Program-made: the position numbers and the translations under genes
Notes under the pieces: model-generated
Databases searched by the model: none
The model's input: only the letters and a program-made list of their open reading frames with translations
Told to the model about the DNA's origin: nothing
Source: an uncultured Prevotellaceae bacterium
GTDB taxonomy: Bacteria > Bacteroidota > Bacteroidia > Bacteroidales > Bacteroidaceae
Reading direction: 5' to 3'
DNA: 64,000 nucleotides
Assembly (NCBI GenBank): GCA_900320845.1
Contig: ONTS01000004.1
Coordinates: 22,033 to 86,032 of the forward strand
Shown: positions 1 through 8,694 of the stretch, in pieces
Numbering within the stretch: position 1 is the stretch's first letter
Layout of the letters: every line of letters begins with the position of its first letter

Positions 1-34
1 CGTCACATTCCGTCACACCAAACAGCCCTCTCCG

Positions 35-60
35 CACCGCTTTTCGGTTTTGGCAGGGCA
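35..60 (+). repeat. 26-bp dispersed repeat, copy 1
   Basis: This intergenic stretch recurs in inverted orientation at 22079-22104 with one mismatch (25 of 26 bases). It begins CACCGCTTTTC and ends GGCAGGGCA. It lies just before the hairpin at 62-101. Its function is unknown; it could be part of a longer intergenic repeat. Confidence 0.5.
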
Positions 61-61
61 A

Positions 62-101
62 AGTCTCCTTGCCCAGCTATGGGTAGGAGACTGCTGTTTT
101 T
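62..101 (+). terminator. Rho-independent terminator-like hairpin
   Basis: AGTCTCCT (62-69) pairs with AGGAGACT (85-92), with an inner CCCA/TGGG pairing and a T-run at 97-101. It would end a transcript coming from the left, outside the window. Confidence 0.6.
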
Positions 102-161
102 ATATTTTGACTTGTGAGAATTTTGGCTTTTCTCGTAATGGTCTTACCTTTGTGCAATAGT

Positions 162-992
162 ATGAAAGAGCACCACTCATCATCCCCGTGTTGCGGGCAT
201 CCATCTGATTGTCCGACCGTAGCCAAGCCTCAACCTCATTCTCACGACGCTTCCCCCGAGTCGGCAGCCGTCGGTGGTTCGTGGCTTGATGGCGTGCGGG
301 TGTTGGCTTTCGATGCCGACGACACATTGTGGGACTGCCAGATATTCTTCAACGCAATGGAACAATGGTACTGCGAAGCGCTGAGTGCCTACGGCAGTGC
401 GGAAAGCATCTCCACCTCGCTCTTCGCAGTGGAACGCAGCAACATGGCTGAGCTTGGCTTTGGCTCTAAGGCGGTCATCATCTCGTTGATAGAGAATGCG
501 CTGGGTGTGAGCAACGGCAGCCTCGACAATGCCTTGTTGCAGCGCATCATCAGCAAGGGGCGCTCTTTGCTGCGCATTCCTGCTACCCCACTGCCTGGCG
601 TGGAAGACACTTTGTCGTGGTTGAGGAAGAACACCAACTACCGTATGCTGCTCTTCACCAAGGGCGACAGCCTGGAACAGGAGCAGAAGGCTAAGCGTTC
701 GGGTCTGCTGCGGTATTTTGATGAGATGGTGACGGTGTCGGACAAAGACACCCAAGCTTACCGACAGCTCTGTGCACGTTGCGGCGTAGATCCTCAACAG
801 TTTGTCATGGTGGGCAACTCGTTCAAGAGCGATGTGGTGCCTGCTGTGGAAATAGGCGCCAAAGCCATCTACATACCGCACCACTGCACATGGCAATACG
901 AAGCCATGGAGCCCTTCGAACACGACAACATCAAGGAGTTGAAGGAGTTTGATGAGCTGAAGCATTTTTGCTTAGGCTCCATACAGGGATGA
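162..992 (+). CDS. HAD-superfamily hydrolase with His/Cys-rich N-terminal extension
   Basis: This is a haloacid-dehalogenase-type phosphohydrolase, probably acting on a small phosphorylated metabolite in the cytoplasm. Motif I, DADDTLWD, carries the nucleophile Asp and the acid/base Asp about 50 residues from the ATG at 162. Motif II is in LLFTKGD (around base 650), and the Mg-binding loop is in VGNSFKSDV (around base 810). A GTG at 114 would add 16 hydrophobic residues and could be the real start. Both versions carry an N-terminal extension rich in His, Cys and Ser (HH, CC, HSHD) that ordinary HAD enzymes lack. The substrate cannot be told from sequence. Confidence 0.85.
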   Translation: MKEHHSSSPCCGHPSDCPTVAKPQPHSHDASPESAAVGGSWLDGVRVLAFDADDTLWDCQIFFNAMEQWYCEALSAYGSAESISTSLFAVERSNMAELGFGSKAVIISLIENALGVSNGSLDNALLQRIISKGRSLLRIPATPLPGVEDTLSWLRKNTNYRMLLFTKGDSLEQEQKAKRSGLLRYFDEMVTVSDKDTQAYRQLCARCGVDPQQFVMVGNSFKSDVVPAVEIGAKAIYIPHHCTWQYEAMEPFEHDNIKELKEFDELKHFCLGSIQG

Positions 993-1117
993 ATGTCGCT
1001 GAGGCAATCACACACCGACGGGCCGCCTTCAGTCTCTTGGCCTGACAAAGTGGGCAAGGCTTGAACGACAAGCTATAAGCGTATCCGATAGTACAACCAT
1101 ATAAAAAACATTGTATC

Positions 1118-1771
1118 ATGTCTCGTTCTGCAAAATGGTCCGACGATTACTGGCTTCCTTTGCTGGAGCTGTACCTCGCCAAGCCTGTCGGTGTGAAGCG
1201 TCTTTACAACCGTCGCCTCGTCGAGCTGAGTCTGGAGCTGCACCTCTCTCCCGAGTTGCTCCACAAGCAGCTGCAGCGTCTGCGCCTGTTGGACAACCCG
1301 CGCATAGAGCAGCTGTGGCAACGCTATAGCCATCATCCCCGTCAGCTGTCTAAGGCCGTTGCCAAATGGCGCAGCATGCGCGGTTTCGGCTTTGCCGACG
1401 ACTTCTACGCAGGAGTTGAAAGGCAGGAGTACGACTTTGAGCGACTGTTTCGCCCCATCTGTGGCTCAACATCGTGGAATGAGCTGATGCTGGTGCTGGT
1501 GCTCGACCTATACTTCCGCCTCACCCCTTTGACCATGGTGTGCGAGACGCCTGAAGTGGTACAGATTGCCAAACTCATGGGTGTGGAAGTTGTTGAAGTG
1601 GTAGACATGTTGCATGTGTTCATGCTGTGCGACCCGTATATGGTGGATGTGCAGGATGCTAGCGACGGTGATATTTTGGCTGCCTGTCAGGCATTGTGGA
1701 AGCGCTATGAGCATGAGCCAGCCGGCACGTTGGAGGGCGATGCGTCGCAGATGCGCGCCTATTTTGAATAG
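1118..1771 (+). CDS. Conserved-looking hypothetical protein upstream of rpoN
   Basis: I do not recognise this 217-residue protein. It is predicted soluble and largely helical, rich in Leu, Arg and Glu, with no signal peptide. Its N-terminal half (HLSPELLHKQLQRLRL) could form a helix-turn-helix-like bundle, but no confident DNA-binding motif is visible. It ends 24 bp before rpoN on the same strand, so the two are probably co-transcribed. A role linked to sigma-54 is possible but rests only on position. Confidence 0.75.
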   Translation: MSRSAKWSDDYWLPLLELYLAKPVGVKRLYNRRLVELSLELHLSPELLHKQLQRLRLLDNPRIEQLWQRYSHHPRQLSKAVAKWRSMRGFGFADDFYAGVERQEYDFERLFRPICGSTSWNELMLVLVLDLYFRLTPLTMVCETPEVVQIAKLMGVEVVEVVDMLHVFMLCDPYMVDVQDASDGDILAACQALWKRYEHEPAGTLEGDASQMRAYFE

Positions 1772-1795
1772 AAAGTTTACACCATTATTATATAT

Positions 1796-3340
1796 ATGTC
1801 TCAACGTCTTATCCAAACTACTGAGCAACAGCAGGTGCAGCGACAGCAGCTCTCTGCGCAACAGTTGCTGCAGGTACGTCTGCTTGAGATGCCTTTGGCG
1901 CAGCTGGAGCAGGCTGTGCGGGCTGAGATGGACGACAACCCGGCACTGGAGAGCGAAGAGATAATAGGCAAGAGTGAAGAGGGAATAGAGCTGTCTGACA
2001 CCGACCACGGCTTCGACGATGGAGATTACGACGAAGGCAAGATGACGGATGGAGACCAGGGCTTTGAAGAACGGGTGGAGCGTGAGGAGCGTCAGGATGC
2101 TCTTGACGCCGCGCTGCAAGGCATTGGCGCTGATGATGTGATGGAGTCTCCGCCGAGCATGTATACGAAGGCTGACACCCGGGAGGACTCTTACTTTTTC
2201 GAGGCTCGCAATGATGTTTCTTTCTACGATGTTCTGCGCGAACAGATGGGCGAACTGACGCTCACCGACACCGAGCACGACGTGATGGAGTACCTCATCG
2301 GCTCGTTGGATGACGACGGACTGTTGCATAAGTCGTTGGAAATGATTTCCGACGAGATGGCTATTTACCTCAACTTGGATGTCGACGTGAAGTTTATTGC
2401 CCGTGTTCTGGGACTGTTGCAGGGCTTCGACCCTGCCGGCATTGGTGGCAGAAGTTTGCAGGAGTGTCTGCTGCTGCAGGTGGCACGCCGCTCCAACGAC
2501 GAGCTGAAACAAGAGATGCTACAGGTGCTCACACGCTATTTCAGTGCTTTCACGCGCAACCAGTGGAGCAAGATAGCCCGTGGTATGCGTCTGTCTGACG
2601 AGGATGTGGAGCGTCTTCGCGGTGCTTTGCGACGTCTTAACCCCAAGCCCGGTGCTTCTCTGGGTGAGAGTGTGAACGTTAGTGCTCAGCATGTGACACC
2701 CGATTTCATGGTTGACGACGACGGCTCTGGCAAACTCACGGTGCGCCTTTGTCGGGGTCATGTGCCCGACCTGCACATTTCTCCCTCCTTCTCGGAGATG
2801 ATTGAGACCTATCGCAACAACCGTCAGGGCATGAACCGTGCTGCCAAGGAGGCATTGCTGTACAGCAAGCAGAAGGTGGCTCGTGCCAAAGGTTTTATCA
2901 ACGCCATCCTACAGCGTCAGCACACGTTGCTGATGACTATGGAGGCCATTGTATCTTGGCAGCATACTTTCTTTGTGGAAGGCGACAGCAGCCTGTTGCG
3001 CCCGATGATATTGAAAGACGTTGCCCAGGTGACGCACCTTAACATCTCTACGGTGTCGCGTGTGTGTGCGGGTAAGTATGTTCAGACCCGCTGGGGCATC
3101 TTCCCCCTTCGCCACTTCTTTAGCGACGGTTACACCACCGACAACGGTGAAGCTCTGTCGAAACACGAGATAAAGGATGCGTTGCGCTCGCTGATTGAAG
3201 GCGAAGATAAAGCGTCTCCGCTCAGCGACGAGAGTCTGGAGTCGCTGATGGCAGAGAAAGGCTACCCTATAGCACGACGCACCATTGCCAAATATCGTAT
3301 GCAAATGGGCATACCTGTGGCCCGAATGAGAAGGAGATAG
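1796..3340 (+). CDS. rpoN: RNA polymerase sigma-54 factor
   Basis: This alternative sigma factor directs RNA polymerase to -24/-12 promoters opened by AAA+ activators. The 514 residues show the family order. Region I is Gln/Leu-rich (residues 1-50, with QQLLQVRLLEMPLAQLEQ). Region II is acidic (about 55-125). The core-binding domain follows (about 130-330), then the helix-turn-helix region (THLNISTVSRV). The RpoN box ARRTIAKYR sits at about residues 493-501, near the C-terminus, as expected. The ATG at 1796 gives the canonical N-terminus. No sigma-54 activator is seen in the window, so its regulon cannot be judged here. Confidence 0.97.
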   Translation: MSQRLIQTTEQQQVQRQQLSAQQLLQVRLLEMPLAQLEQAVRAEMDDNPALESEEIIGKSEEGIELSDTDHGFDDGDYDEGKMTDGDQGFEERVEREERQDALDAALQGIGADDVMESPPSMYTKADTREDSYFFEARNDVSFYDVLREQMGELTLTDTEHDVMEYLIGSLDDDGLLHKSLEMISDEMAIYLNLDVDVKFIARVLGLLQGFDPAGIGGRSLQECLLLQVARRSNDELKQEMLQVLTRYFSAFTRNQWSKIARGMRLSDEDVERLRGALRRLNPKPGASLGESVNVSAQHVTPDFMVDDDGSGKLTVRLCRGHVPDLHISPSFSEMIETYRNNRQGMNRAAKEALLYSKQKVARAKGFINAILQRQHTLLMTMEAIVSWQHTFFVEGDSSLLRPMILKDVAQVTHLNISTVSRVCAGKYVQTRWGIFPLRHFFSDGYTTDNGEALSKHEIKDALRSLIEGEDKASPLSDESLESLMAEKGYPIARRTIAKYRMQMGIPVARMRRR

Positions 3341-3434
3341 AAGTGAAACGATAACGTGAGATTTGTTCTGTACAGGGAAGCCACTTACGGAAGGGAAGTT
3401 ATGAATACTACTGAATGAAGGAGAGAATGACAAT

Positions 3435-4055
3435 ATGATAACCGAGAAACGTATATTGATGGTATCTAAGGTGCTGAGCATGCTGCTCACTCCTTTCTAT
3501 CTGCCTCTTTTCGGGCTGATACTGCTGTTTATGTTTAGTTATCTCTCTCTGCTTCCCACGGGTTACAAGTGGCAGGTGGGCGTCTTGGTGTACATCTTCA
3601 CGGTGCTTGCTCCTACGTTGTCCATCCGTCTGTACCGTCGTTCTCAGGGTTGGACGCGCATAGAGATGCTCAGGCGCGAACGACGCATCATCCCCTACGT
3701 CATCACGATTCTGTTCTACTTCGTCTGTTTCCACCTGTTGCGCAGTCTTCATGTGCCCCACTTCATCGGCACGGTGGTCATTGCTGCGCTGTTCATCCAG
3801 ATAGTCTGTGCCCTTATCAATGTGTGGTGGAAGATTTCCACGCATACTGCTGCTGTGGGTGCTGTCGGGGGTGGACTGATAGGCTTTGCCTTCCACCTCC
3901 ATTTCGACCCTACGTTGTGGCTTGGCGTGGTGTTCCTGTTAGGCGGACTGGTGGGAAGCAGCCGTATGATACTCAAACAACACTCGCTGGCGCAGGTCGT
4001 AGTAGGCTTCTTCACGGGGATGCTCGGCAGCTTTATCATAGTGATGATATTGTAA
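3435..4055 (+). CDS. PAP2-like integral membrane protein with degenerate motifs
   Basis: This 206-residue membrane protein has about five hydrophobic segments. It resembles the PAP2 lipid phosphatase family but with altered signatures. The first motif is RRERRIIP rather than KxxxxxxRP. The second is STHT rather than PSGH. The third is SRMILKQHSLAQ, keeping SRx5H but with Gln where the Asp should be. It may dephosphorylate a lipid-linked substrate such as a polyprenyl diphosphate, or be catalytically altered. It lies between rpoN and ispG on the same strand. Confidence 0.75.
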   Translation: MITEKRILMVSKVLSMLLTPFYLPLFGLILLFMFSYLSLLPTGYKWQVGVLVYIFTVLAPTLSIRLYRRSQGWTRIEMLRRERRIIPYVITILFYFVCFHLLRSLHVPHFIGTVVIAALFIQIVCALINVWWKISTHTAAVGAVGGGLIGFAFHLHFDPTLWLGVVFLLGGLVGSSRMILKQHSLAQVVVGFFTGMLGSFIIVMIL

Positions 4056-4136
4056 AGCAAACAGATTGCTCTGCTTTGTCATAGCGAGGAGGACTCGCTT
4101 ACATGTACACGATAAACCCTATAATTGATAACATAT

Positions 4137-5489
4137 ATGTCCCACGCAATACATGTTGGTCCGCTGACTCTTGGCGGCGACAATCCTATCCGCATACAGA
4201 GCATGGCAACGGTGTCTACCCTCGACACTGAGGGTGCCGTTCGTCAGGCTATGGAGCTCATCGACGCCGGTGCCGAGCTGGTGCGTTTCACCACTCAGGG
4301 TGTGCGTGAGGCTGAAAACCTCAAAGCCATCAAGGCCGAGCTGGTGGGTCGTGGCTACGACACGCCTCTCGTTGCCGATGTTCATTTCAATGCCTCTGTT
4401 GCAGACGTGGCAGCCTTGTATGCCGACAAGGTGCGCATCAATCCTGGTAACTATGTAGACCGTGCGCGTAAGTTTGAACAGCTGGTGTATACCGAGGAAG
4501 AATATGCTGCTGAGCTGGAGCGCATAGCACAGCGTTTCGTTCCCTTTCTTCATCTGTGCAGGGAGCACCACACTGCCATCCGCATTGGTGTGAACCACGG
4601 TTCGCTTTCTGACCGCATCATGTCTCGCTACGGCGATACGCCGGAGGGAGTGGTGGAGAGCTGCATGGAGTATCTGCGTCTGTGCGATCAGGAGCAGTTT
4701 CGCGATGTGGTGGTGTCTATCAAGGCGTCCAACACGGTGATGATGGTTACCTGTGTGCGTCAGTTGGTGCGTTCCATGGCTCAGGAGGGAATGACCTTTC
4801 CGCTGCACCTGGGTGTGACAGAGGCTGGTGAGGGTGAGGACGGGCGCTTGAAGAGTTGCATAGGCATCGGCACACTGCTGCGCGAGGGCATTGGCGACAC
4901 CATCCGCGTGTCGCTGTCTGAGCCTCCCGTGTTTGAGTTGCCTGTGGCACGCAGCATCGTGCAGATAGTGAATGAGAAGGAGATAGGCACGCTGACGCAA
5001 GAGGGTGATGTGCTGCAGTTCAGTAGCGACGAGGCAGACTGGTCGCAGTATGGTCTTCGTGCTTGCCTTTCTGCAGGTCCGTTGCTGCTTGACCGACAGG
5101 CGCACGAGCTTGTTCTTCACTCTCCGCACTTCGACGATGCTCGTCTTAAGGAGTTGGCCGACAGCATCCTGCAGGCAGCGCGCATCAAGTTTTCGAAGAC
5201 CGAGTACATTGCCTGTCCGGGTTGTGGCAGAACGCTCTACGATTTGCCTTCCACCTTGCAGCGTGTGAAGGCCGCCACGGGGCATCTTGTCGGTATGAAG
5301 ATAGCGGTGATGGGCTGTATTGTGAATGGTCCTGGCGAGATGGCTGATGCCGACTACGGCTATGTTGGTGCCGGCAGGGGCAAGATTTCGCTCTACCGCG
5401 GCAAGGAGTGTGTGCTGAAGAACATTCCTGAGGAGGATGCCGTGGAGAAGTTGCTTGAACTGATAGAAAGAGATAAAGGTCAGCTGTAG
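4137..5489 (+). CDS. ispG: 4-hydroxy-3-methylbut-2-enyl diphosphate synthase (flavodoxin/ferredoxin type)
   Basis: IspG carries out the penultimate step of the MEP isoprenoid pathway, converting MEcPP to HMBPP with a [4Fe-4S] cluster. The N-terminal TIM barrel begins MSHAIHVGPLTLGGDNPIRI and includes HLGVTEAGEGEDG and GIGDTIRVSLSEPP. The C-terminal cluster domain carries CPGC and GCIVNGPGE, giving the three Cys and one Glu ligands. At 450 residues it is longer than the E. coli enzyme (about 370). It seems shorter than the roughly 600-residue three-domain IspG usual in Bacteroidota: only about 75 extra residues separate barrel and cluster domains. The ATG at 4137 was preferred to a TTG at 4125. 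Confidence 0.95.
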   Translation: MSHAIHVGPLTLGGDNPIRIQSMATVSTLDTEGAVRQAMELIDAGAELVRFTTQGVREAENLKAIKAELVGRGYDTPLVADVHFNASVADVAALYADKVRINPGNYVDRARKFEQLVYTEEEYAAELERIAQRFVPFLHLCREHHTAIRIGVNHGSLSDRIMSRYGDTPEGVVESCMEYLRLCDQEQFRDVVVSIKASNTVMMVTCVRQLVRSMAQEGMTFPLHLGVTEAGEGEDGRLKSCIGIGTLLREGIGDTIRVSLSEPPVFELPVARSIVQIVNEKEIGTLTQEGDVLQFSSDEADWSQYGLRACLSAGPLLLDRQAHELVLHSPHFDDARLKELADSILQAARIKFSKTEYIACPGCGRTLYDLPSTLQRVKAATGHLVGMKIAVMGCIVNGPGEMADADYGYVGAGRGKISLYRGKECVLKNIPEEDAVEKLLELIERDKGQL

Positions 5490-5545
5490 CCTGATTGGCT
5501 GTTGGCTGTGTCAGCCTTGCTGACTTATTGAAGCCTGACCGAAAT

Positions 5546-5586
5546 GCAATCTAGACGATTTTGGTGAGCAATCTCGTCGAGATTGG
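5546..5586. repeat. 22-bp-period palindromic repeat, locus A (two units)
   Basis: Unit 1 is GCAATCTAGACGATTTTGG (5546-5564) and unit 2 is GCAATCTCGTCGAGATTGG (5568-5586), separated by TGA. The same paired architecture occurs at 16710, 32035, 60751 and 63457. It sits between the convergent ends of ispG and rubredoxin. Confidence 0.8.
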
Positions 5587-5622
5587 TATTTTAATGGAGC
5601 TTGTTTGGTGTGTGGGTATATA

Positions 5623-5660
5623 ACAAGCAGGCAACGAATGTTGTATTGTTGCCTGCTTGT
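5623..5660. terminator. Hairpin between convergent genes
   Basis: A perfect 13-bp inverted repeat (5623-5635 and 5648-5660; core AAGCAGGCAAC / GTTGCCTGCTT) lies just beyond both ispG and rubredoxin. A T-run follows at 5671-5677 on the + strand, about 10 bases downstream. It probably ends the ispG transcript; its role for the minus strand is less clear. Confidence 0.55.
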
Positions 5661-5677
5661 TGTTGTGTGTTGTTTTT

Positions 5678-5839
5678 TTATTCTTCTGGGCTGAAGTCTC
5701 CTTTTCCTACTCCGCAAATGGGGCAGACCCAGTCTTCGGGTATGTCTTCGAATGCTGTTCCGGCTGCTATGCCACTGTCGGGGTCTCCTGTTGCGGGATC
5801 GTAAATGTATCCGCAAACGTCGCAAATGTACTTTTTCAT
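5678..5839 (-). CDS. Rubredoxin
   Basis: This 53-residue one-electron carrier binds a single iron through four Cys, in [10 protein letters not shown] (residues 6 and 9) and [11 protein letters not shown] (residues 39 and 42). The length and spacing are canonical. The start is the ATG at 5837-5839, immediately before KKYICDVCG. It follows the GT9 gene by 47 bp on the minus strand. Rubredoxins in anaerobes usually pass electrons to oxygen- or peroxide-reducing enzymes; no partner enzyme lies next to it here. Confidence 0.96.
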   Translation of the reverse strand: MKKYICDVCGYIYDPATGDPDSGIAAGTAFEDIPEDWVCPICGVGKGDFSPEE

Positions 5840-5886
5840 GTTGTTTTGTTTTTTTGGGTTATGGGTTTTGTTTTTGGGGTTATGTG

Positions 5887-6933
5887 TTATGTGTTGTTGT
5901 TGATGTTGTGCATGATTTTGTCGATTATTTGTTGTGGTTGTATGTTGTTGAGGCATGCGTAGTCTTGTCTTTGGCATGGTTTGTTTCCGTAGATGGAACA
6001 TGGTCTGCATGGCAGTTGTGCTTGTATGATGTTTTCATCTTTTTGGTTGTATGCTTTGAATCCTGCGTATGGGTGTGTTGCTCCCCAGATTGTTATTACT
6101 TCAGTTCCTGCGATGGCAGCGAGATGTGCGTTTGCGCTGTCCATGGTGATGAGTAGTCGTAGTTTGGCCATGAGTTGGAGTTCTTTTTCTATGGATTTGA
6201 GTTGTTGTGATGCGTTGTTGCATTTGTTGTATTTGCTGCACCATTTGTTGATGATGTGGGTTTCTTGTCCTTTTCCGCAGAAGAAGTAGATGTTTTGTAT
6301 GTGTGGTTGTTGATTGAGTTGTTCTACTACTTGTTGCATGAGATGGAGTGGATAGATTTTTCCTTTGTGTGCCGCGAAGGGTGCAATTCCGATGTTGACG
6401 GGTTGTGTTTGCGTGGGCGTATTGGGTTGCTGTGATACGGCTACAGACTGGACATTAGGCTGTTGTTCGAGCTGTATGGGGAATCCGAGTTTTTGGAATA
6501 CGTCGGCGTAGTTTTGGTATTGTGTGTGTAGTGGTTGCAGTTGTTTGTTGTGTGACCTTGTAAGCAGTTTGCGTTGTTTTCTGTGCTTGTTGATGTGTGC
6601 TATTTTGTAATTGTTGATGTGCAGTCTTGCTCTGAGGTATTTTGTTCTGAGTACGTCGTGCAGGTCTGCAATGTGTGTGAAGTGTTTGGCGTGTATTCTT
6701 CTGAAGAGTTGGTTTAACCCTTGTATGTTTTTGTGTTTGTTTTTGATGTCTGCCTCCATGAAGTGTACGTTTTGTGGCAGTTGTTTGAAGAGTGGTTTGA
6801 GGAAGGGTTGTGTGAGTATGGTGATGTTGATGTTGGGGTATTGTGTAGCGAGTGCTTTGATGACGGGTACTGTCATGGCAACGTCTCCGATTGCTGAGAG
6901 TCGTATGACGAGTATGTGTGTGTTGGTGTGCAT
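5887..6933 (-). CDS. Glycosyltransferase family 9 (heptosyltransferase-like)
   Basis: This GT9 enzyme probably adds a sugar to a lipopolysaccharide or other envelope glycan from a nucleotide-activated donor. It has the family N-terminus ([19 protein letters not shown]), the central [15 protein letters not shown], and the donor-site region [17 protein letters not shown] followed by [10 protein letters not shown]. At 348 residues it is of normal length. It is very rich in Asn, Gln, His and Ile, which fits the C/A-rich coding strand in this part of the window. It is followed by rubredoxin and preceded by DUF4254, a common GT9 neighbour in Bacteroidota. Confidence 0.9.
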   Translation of the reverse strand: MHTNTHILVIRLSAIGDVAMTVPVIKALATQYPNINITILTQPFLKPLFKQLPQNVHFMEADIKNKHKNIQGLNQLFRRIHAKHFTHIADLHDVLRTKYLRARLHINNYKIAHINKHRKQRKLLTRSHNKQLQPLHTQYQNYADVFQKLGFPIQLEQQPNVQSVAVSQQPNTPTQTQPVNIGIAPFAAHKGKIYPLHLMQQVVEQLNQQPHIQNIYFFCGKGQETHIINKWCSKYNKCNNASQQLKSIEKELQLMAKLRLLITMDSANAHLAAIAGTEVITIWGATHPYAGFKAYNQKDENIIQAQLPCRPCSIYGNKPCQRQDYACLNNIQPQQIIDKIMHNINNNT

Positions 6934-7024
6934 ATATTTTTTACGTCAACGATGTTGTGTGTTGTGGACAAGTATCGTCACTGCTTTATGGCTTGTGTGT
7001 GATACTTGTCCACTGTTTGTTGTT

Positions 7025-7630
7025 TCAGTCTTTTTTATAGAGTACGGGGTTTGTTTCTGGGTCGTTGTACATTTTCATTTGTCTGTAGACTTTCATGTAC
7101 TTGTTTCCCTTTTCAATATCGTTGAGGAGTTGTTGTATAGCGAGTGTGAGGTCTTCTTGCTGCTGCTGTAGTATGTCGAGTTTGGCTTGGCACTTTTCGA
7201 TGTGTTGGGCAGTGGCATCGTTGCGTTGTACCTGTTCCTGCATGTGGTAGATTTTGAGTGCCAGAATAGAGAGTCTGTCTACGGCCCATGCTGGACTTTC
7301 GGTGTTGATGGTTGCAGTGGGTAGGGGTTTTACATCTTTGTAGAAGTTGCGATAACTGGTGTCGATGTCTTCTACCATGTCGGTTCTTACCTGGTTGGAT
7401 TGGTCTATTCTTCTTTTTATCTTGAGTGCTGTTAGGGGGTCGATGTGCGGGTCTCGTATGATGTCTTCGAGGTGCCACTGTACGGTGTCCACCCAGCACT
7501 TATGGTAGAGCAGGTTGTCGAAGGTGTCTGCGGGGAAAGGGTTGTTGATGGGCTGATCGACGTTATCGTAGTGGTGATAGTCGTTGATGGCTTGATTGAA
7601 GATGCTGTTGTAGTGTTTAATGTCTGTCAT
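7025..7630 (-). CDS. DUF4254 family protein
   Basis: This 201-residue helical soluble protein matches my recollection of DUF4254 (N-terminus with FNQAINDYHHYDN, then NLLYHKCWVDTVQWHLEDIIRDP and a WAVDRLSILALKIYH segment). A heptad-like Gln/Leu-rich stretch near the end could form a coiled coil. Its function is not established; members are usually encoded beside GT9-type glycosyltransferases, as here. It lies 91 bp upstream of the GT9 gene on the minus strand. Confidence 0.85.
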   Translation of the reverse strand: MTDIKHYNSIFNQAINDYHHYDNVDQPINNPFPADTFDNLLYHKCWVDTVQWHLEDIIRDPHIDPLTALKIKRRIDQSNQVRTDMVEDIDTSYRNFYKDVKPLPTATINTESPAWAVDRLSILALKIYHMQEQVQRNDATAQHIEKCQAKLDILQQQQEDLTLAIQQLLNDIEKGNKYMKVYRQMKMYNDPETNPVLYKKD

Positions 7631-7710
7631 GGGAGTTATGGGTTTTAAGTTTTTAGTTTTTATTTTTTGCTATGATATGGCTACGTAGGGGACGTGTGTT
7701 GTTTTTCAGG

Positions 7711-8694
7711 TTATCTTTTGCTGAGTCTGAATGTCTTTACTATTGCGAGGTATATGATTGGTGCTGTGATGATTCCTGCTATGACATCGATGGCGTAGTG
7801 TGCTTTGATGTAGACTGTAGCTAGGATCATGAGTGCTGTGAGTGTTGTGATGGTGATGATGATCGGTTTGTATTTTGTTTTTATTGTGAGTATGACGAGT
7901 GTCAGGGATATGCCTATGTGGCTTGATGGGAATGCTGCAGTGGGTCTTTCTCCTATCTGGTGGGCAGTTTCGACGAGTTGGTAGAACAGTCCTTGTGTGT
8001 ATCCGGGTGCTGTCATTCGCTGGTTATGGTAGTGGAAGTAGTCGTAGAGGTTTGGGAATGTTGCTTGTTGAATGTTCTGTTGTCCTATGGCGAGGTAGTA
8101 GTACTGCGGTCCTGTGACTGGTATGAGTATGAAGATGATGTAGTATATGAAGAAGGCGGTGAGTATGACGGTCATCGTCTTGTTAAAGTTGTTGTACTGT
8201 CGGAAGAAGTAGTATCCAGCTGTGAGGGCTATCATGGGGAAGTATGCAGCGTAAGCCATGTACATTATTTCGCTGAATATAGGGTTGCTGCAGTTGTCGG
8301 CGAAGATGTCTGCTGGCTGAAATCCGAATGTTGTCTGCTCGATAGATGCGAAGATGTGGTCGAGGTTGGGCAGTATGTTGTTGATTTCGTATGTGTCCGG
8401 GTACCACCACGACAGGAAATAGAGTTGGGCTGTAGCTCTTGCGAGTGTCAGGATGCGTGCGTGCCATATGAGTGATGCGCAGTAGAGTGCTGCTGTGATG
8501 ATGATCACCTTGGCTCTCATGATGAGCATTTCAGCCGGATTGTTGAGTTGCGAGTAGGTAATGAGTATGTATATTGTAGTGGCAGCGAGGTAGGCCATGA
8601 CGACCCACTCCCACTTATAGAGTCCCTTGTTGGATGTTTTGTCGAGTGAGAAGAGTGATTTTATGATGTTTGCTGTTGTTTTTTTCAGAGCCAT
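7711..8694 (-). CDS. PAP2 / Aur1-like integral membrane enzyme
   Basis: This 327-residue polytopic membrane protein carries the PAP2-superfamily catalytic core. FPSSH provides one catalytic His, and AHYAIDVIAG provides the second His with its supporting Asp. The arrangement, with HYxxD and no clear SRx5H, is closer to Aur1/inositol phosphorylceramide synthase-like members than to simple phosphatases. It probably moves or removes a phospho-head group on a lipid at the outer face of the inner membrane. It overlaps the upstream SDR gene by 10 bp, so the two are translationally linked. Confidence 0.85.
   Translation of the reverse strand: MALKKTTANIIKSLFSLDKTSNKGLYKWEWVVMAYLAATTIYILITYSQLNNPAEMLIMRAKVIIITAALYCASLIWHARILTLARATAQLYFLSWWYPDTYEINNILPNLDHIFASIEQTTFGFQPADIFADNCSNPIFSEIMYMAYAAYFPMIALTAGYYFFRQYNNFNKTMTVILTAFFIYYIIFILIPVTGPQYYYLAIGQQNIQQATFPNLYDYFHYHNQRMTAPGYTQGLFYQLVETAHQIGERPTAAFPSSHIGISLTLVILTIKTKYKPIIITITTLTALMILATVYIKAHYAIDVIAGIITAPIIYLAIVKTFRLSKR

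Noticed and set aside
1508-2512. Minus-strand open frame of about 334 codons opposite rpoN and the preceding gene
   Set aside because: It is antisense to rpoN, whose domains and motifs are complete. Its translation looks like random His/Gln/Leu-rich sequence with no known motif.
4119-5285. Minus-strand open frame of about 388 codons opposite ispG
   Set aside because: It is antisense to a clear ispG with all catalytic motifs. Long antisense frames arise here from the codon bias.
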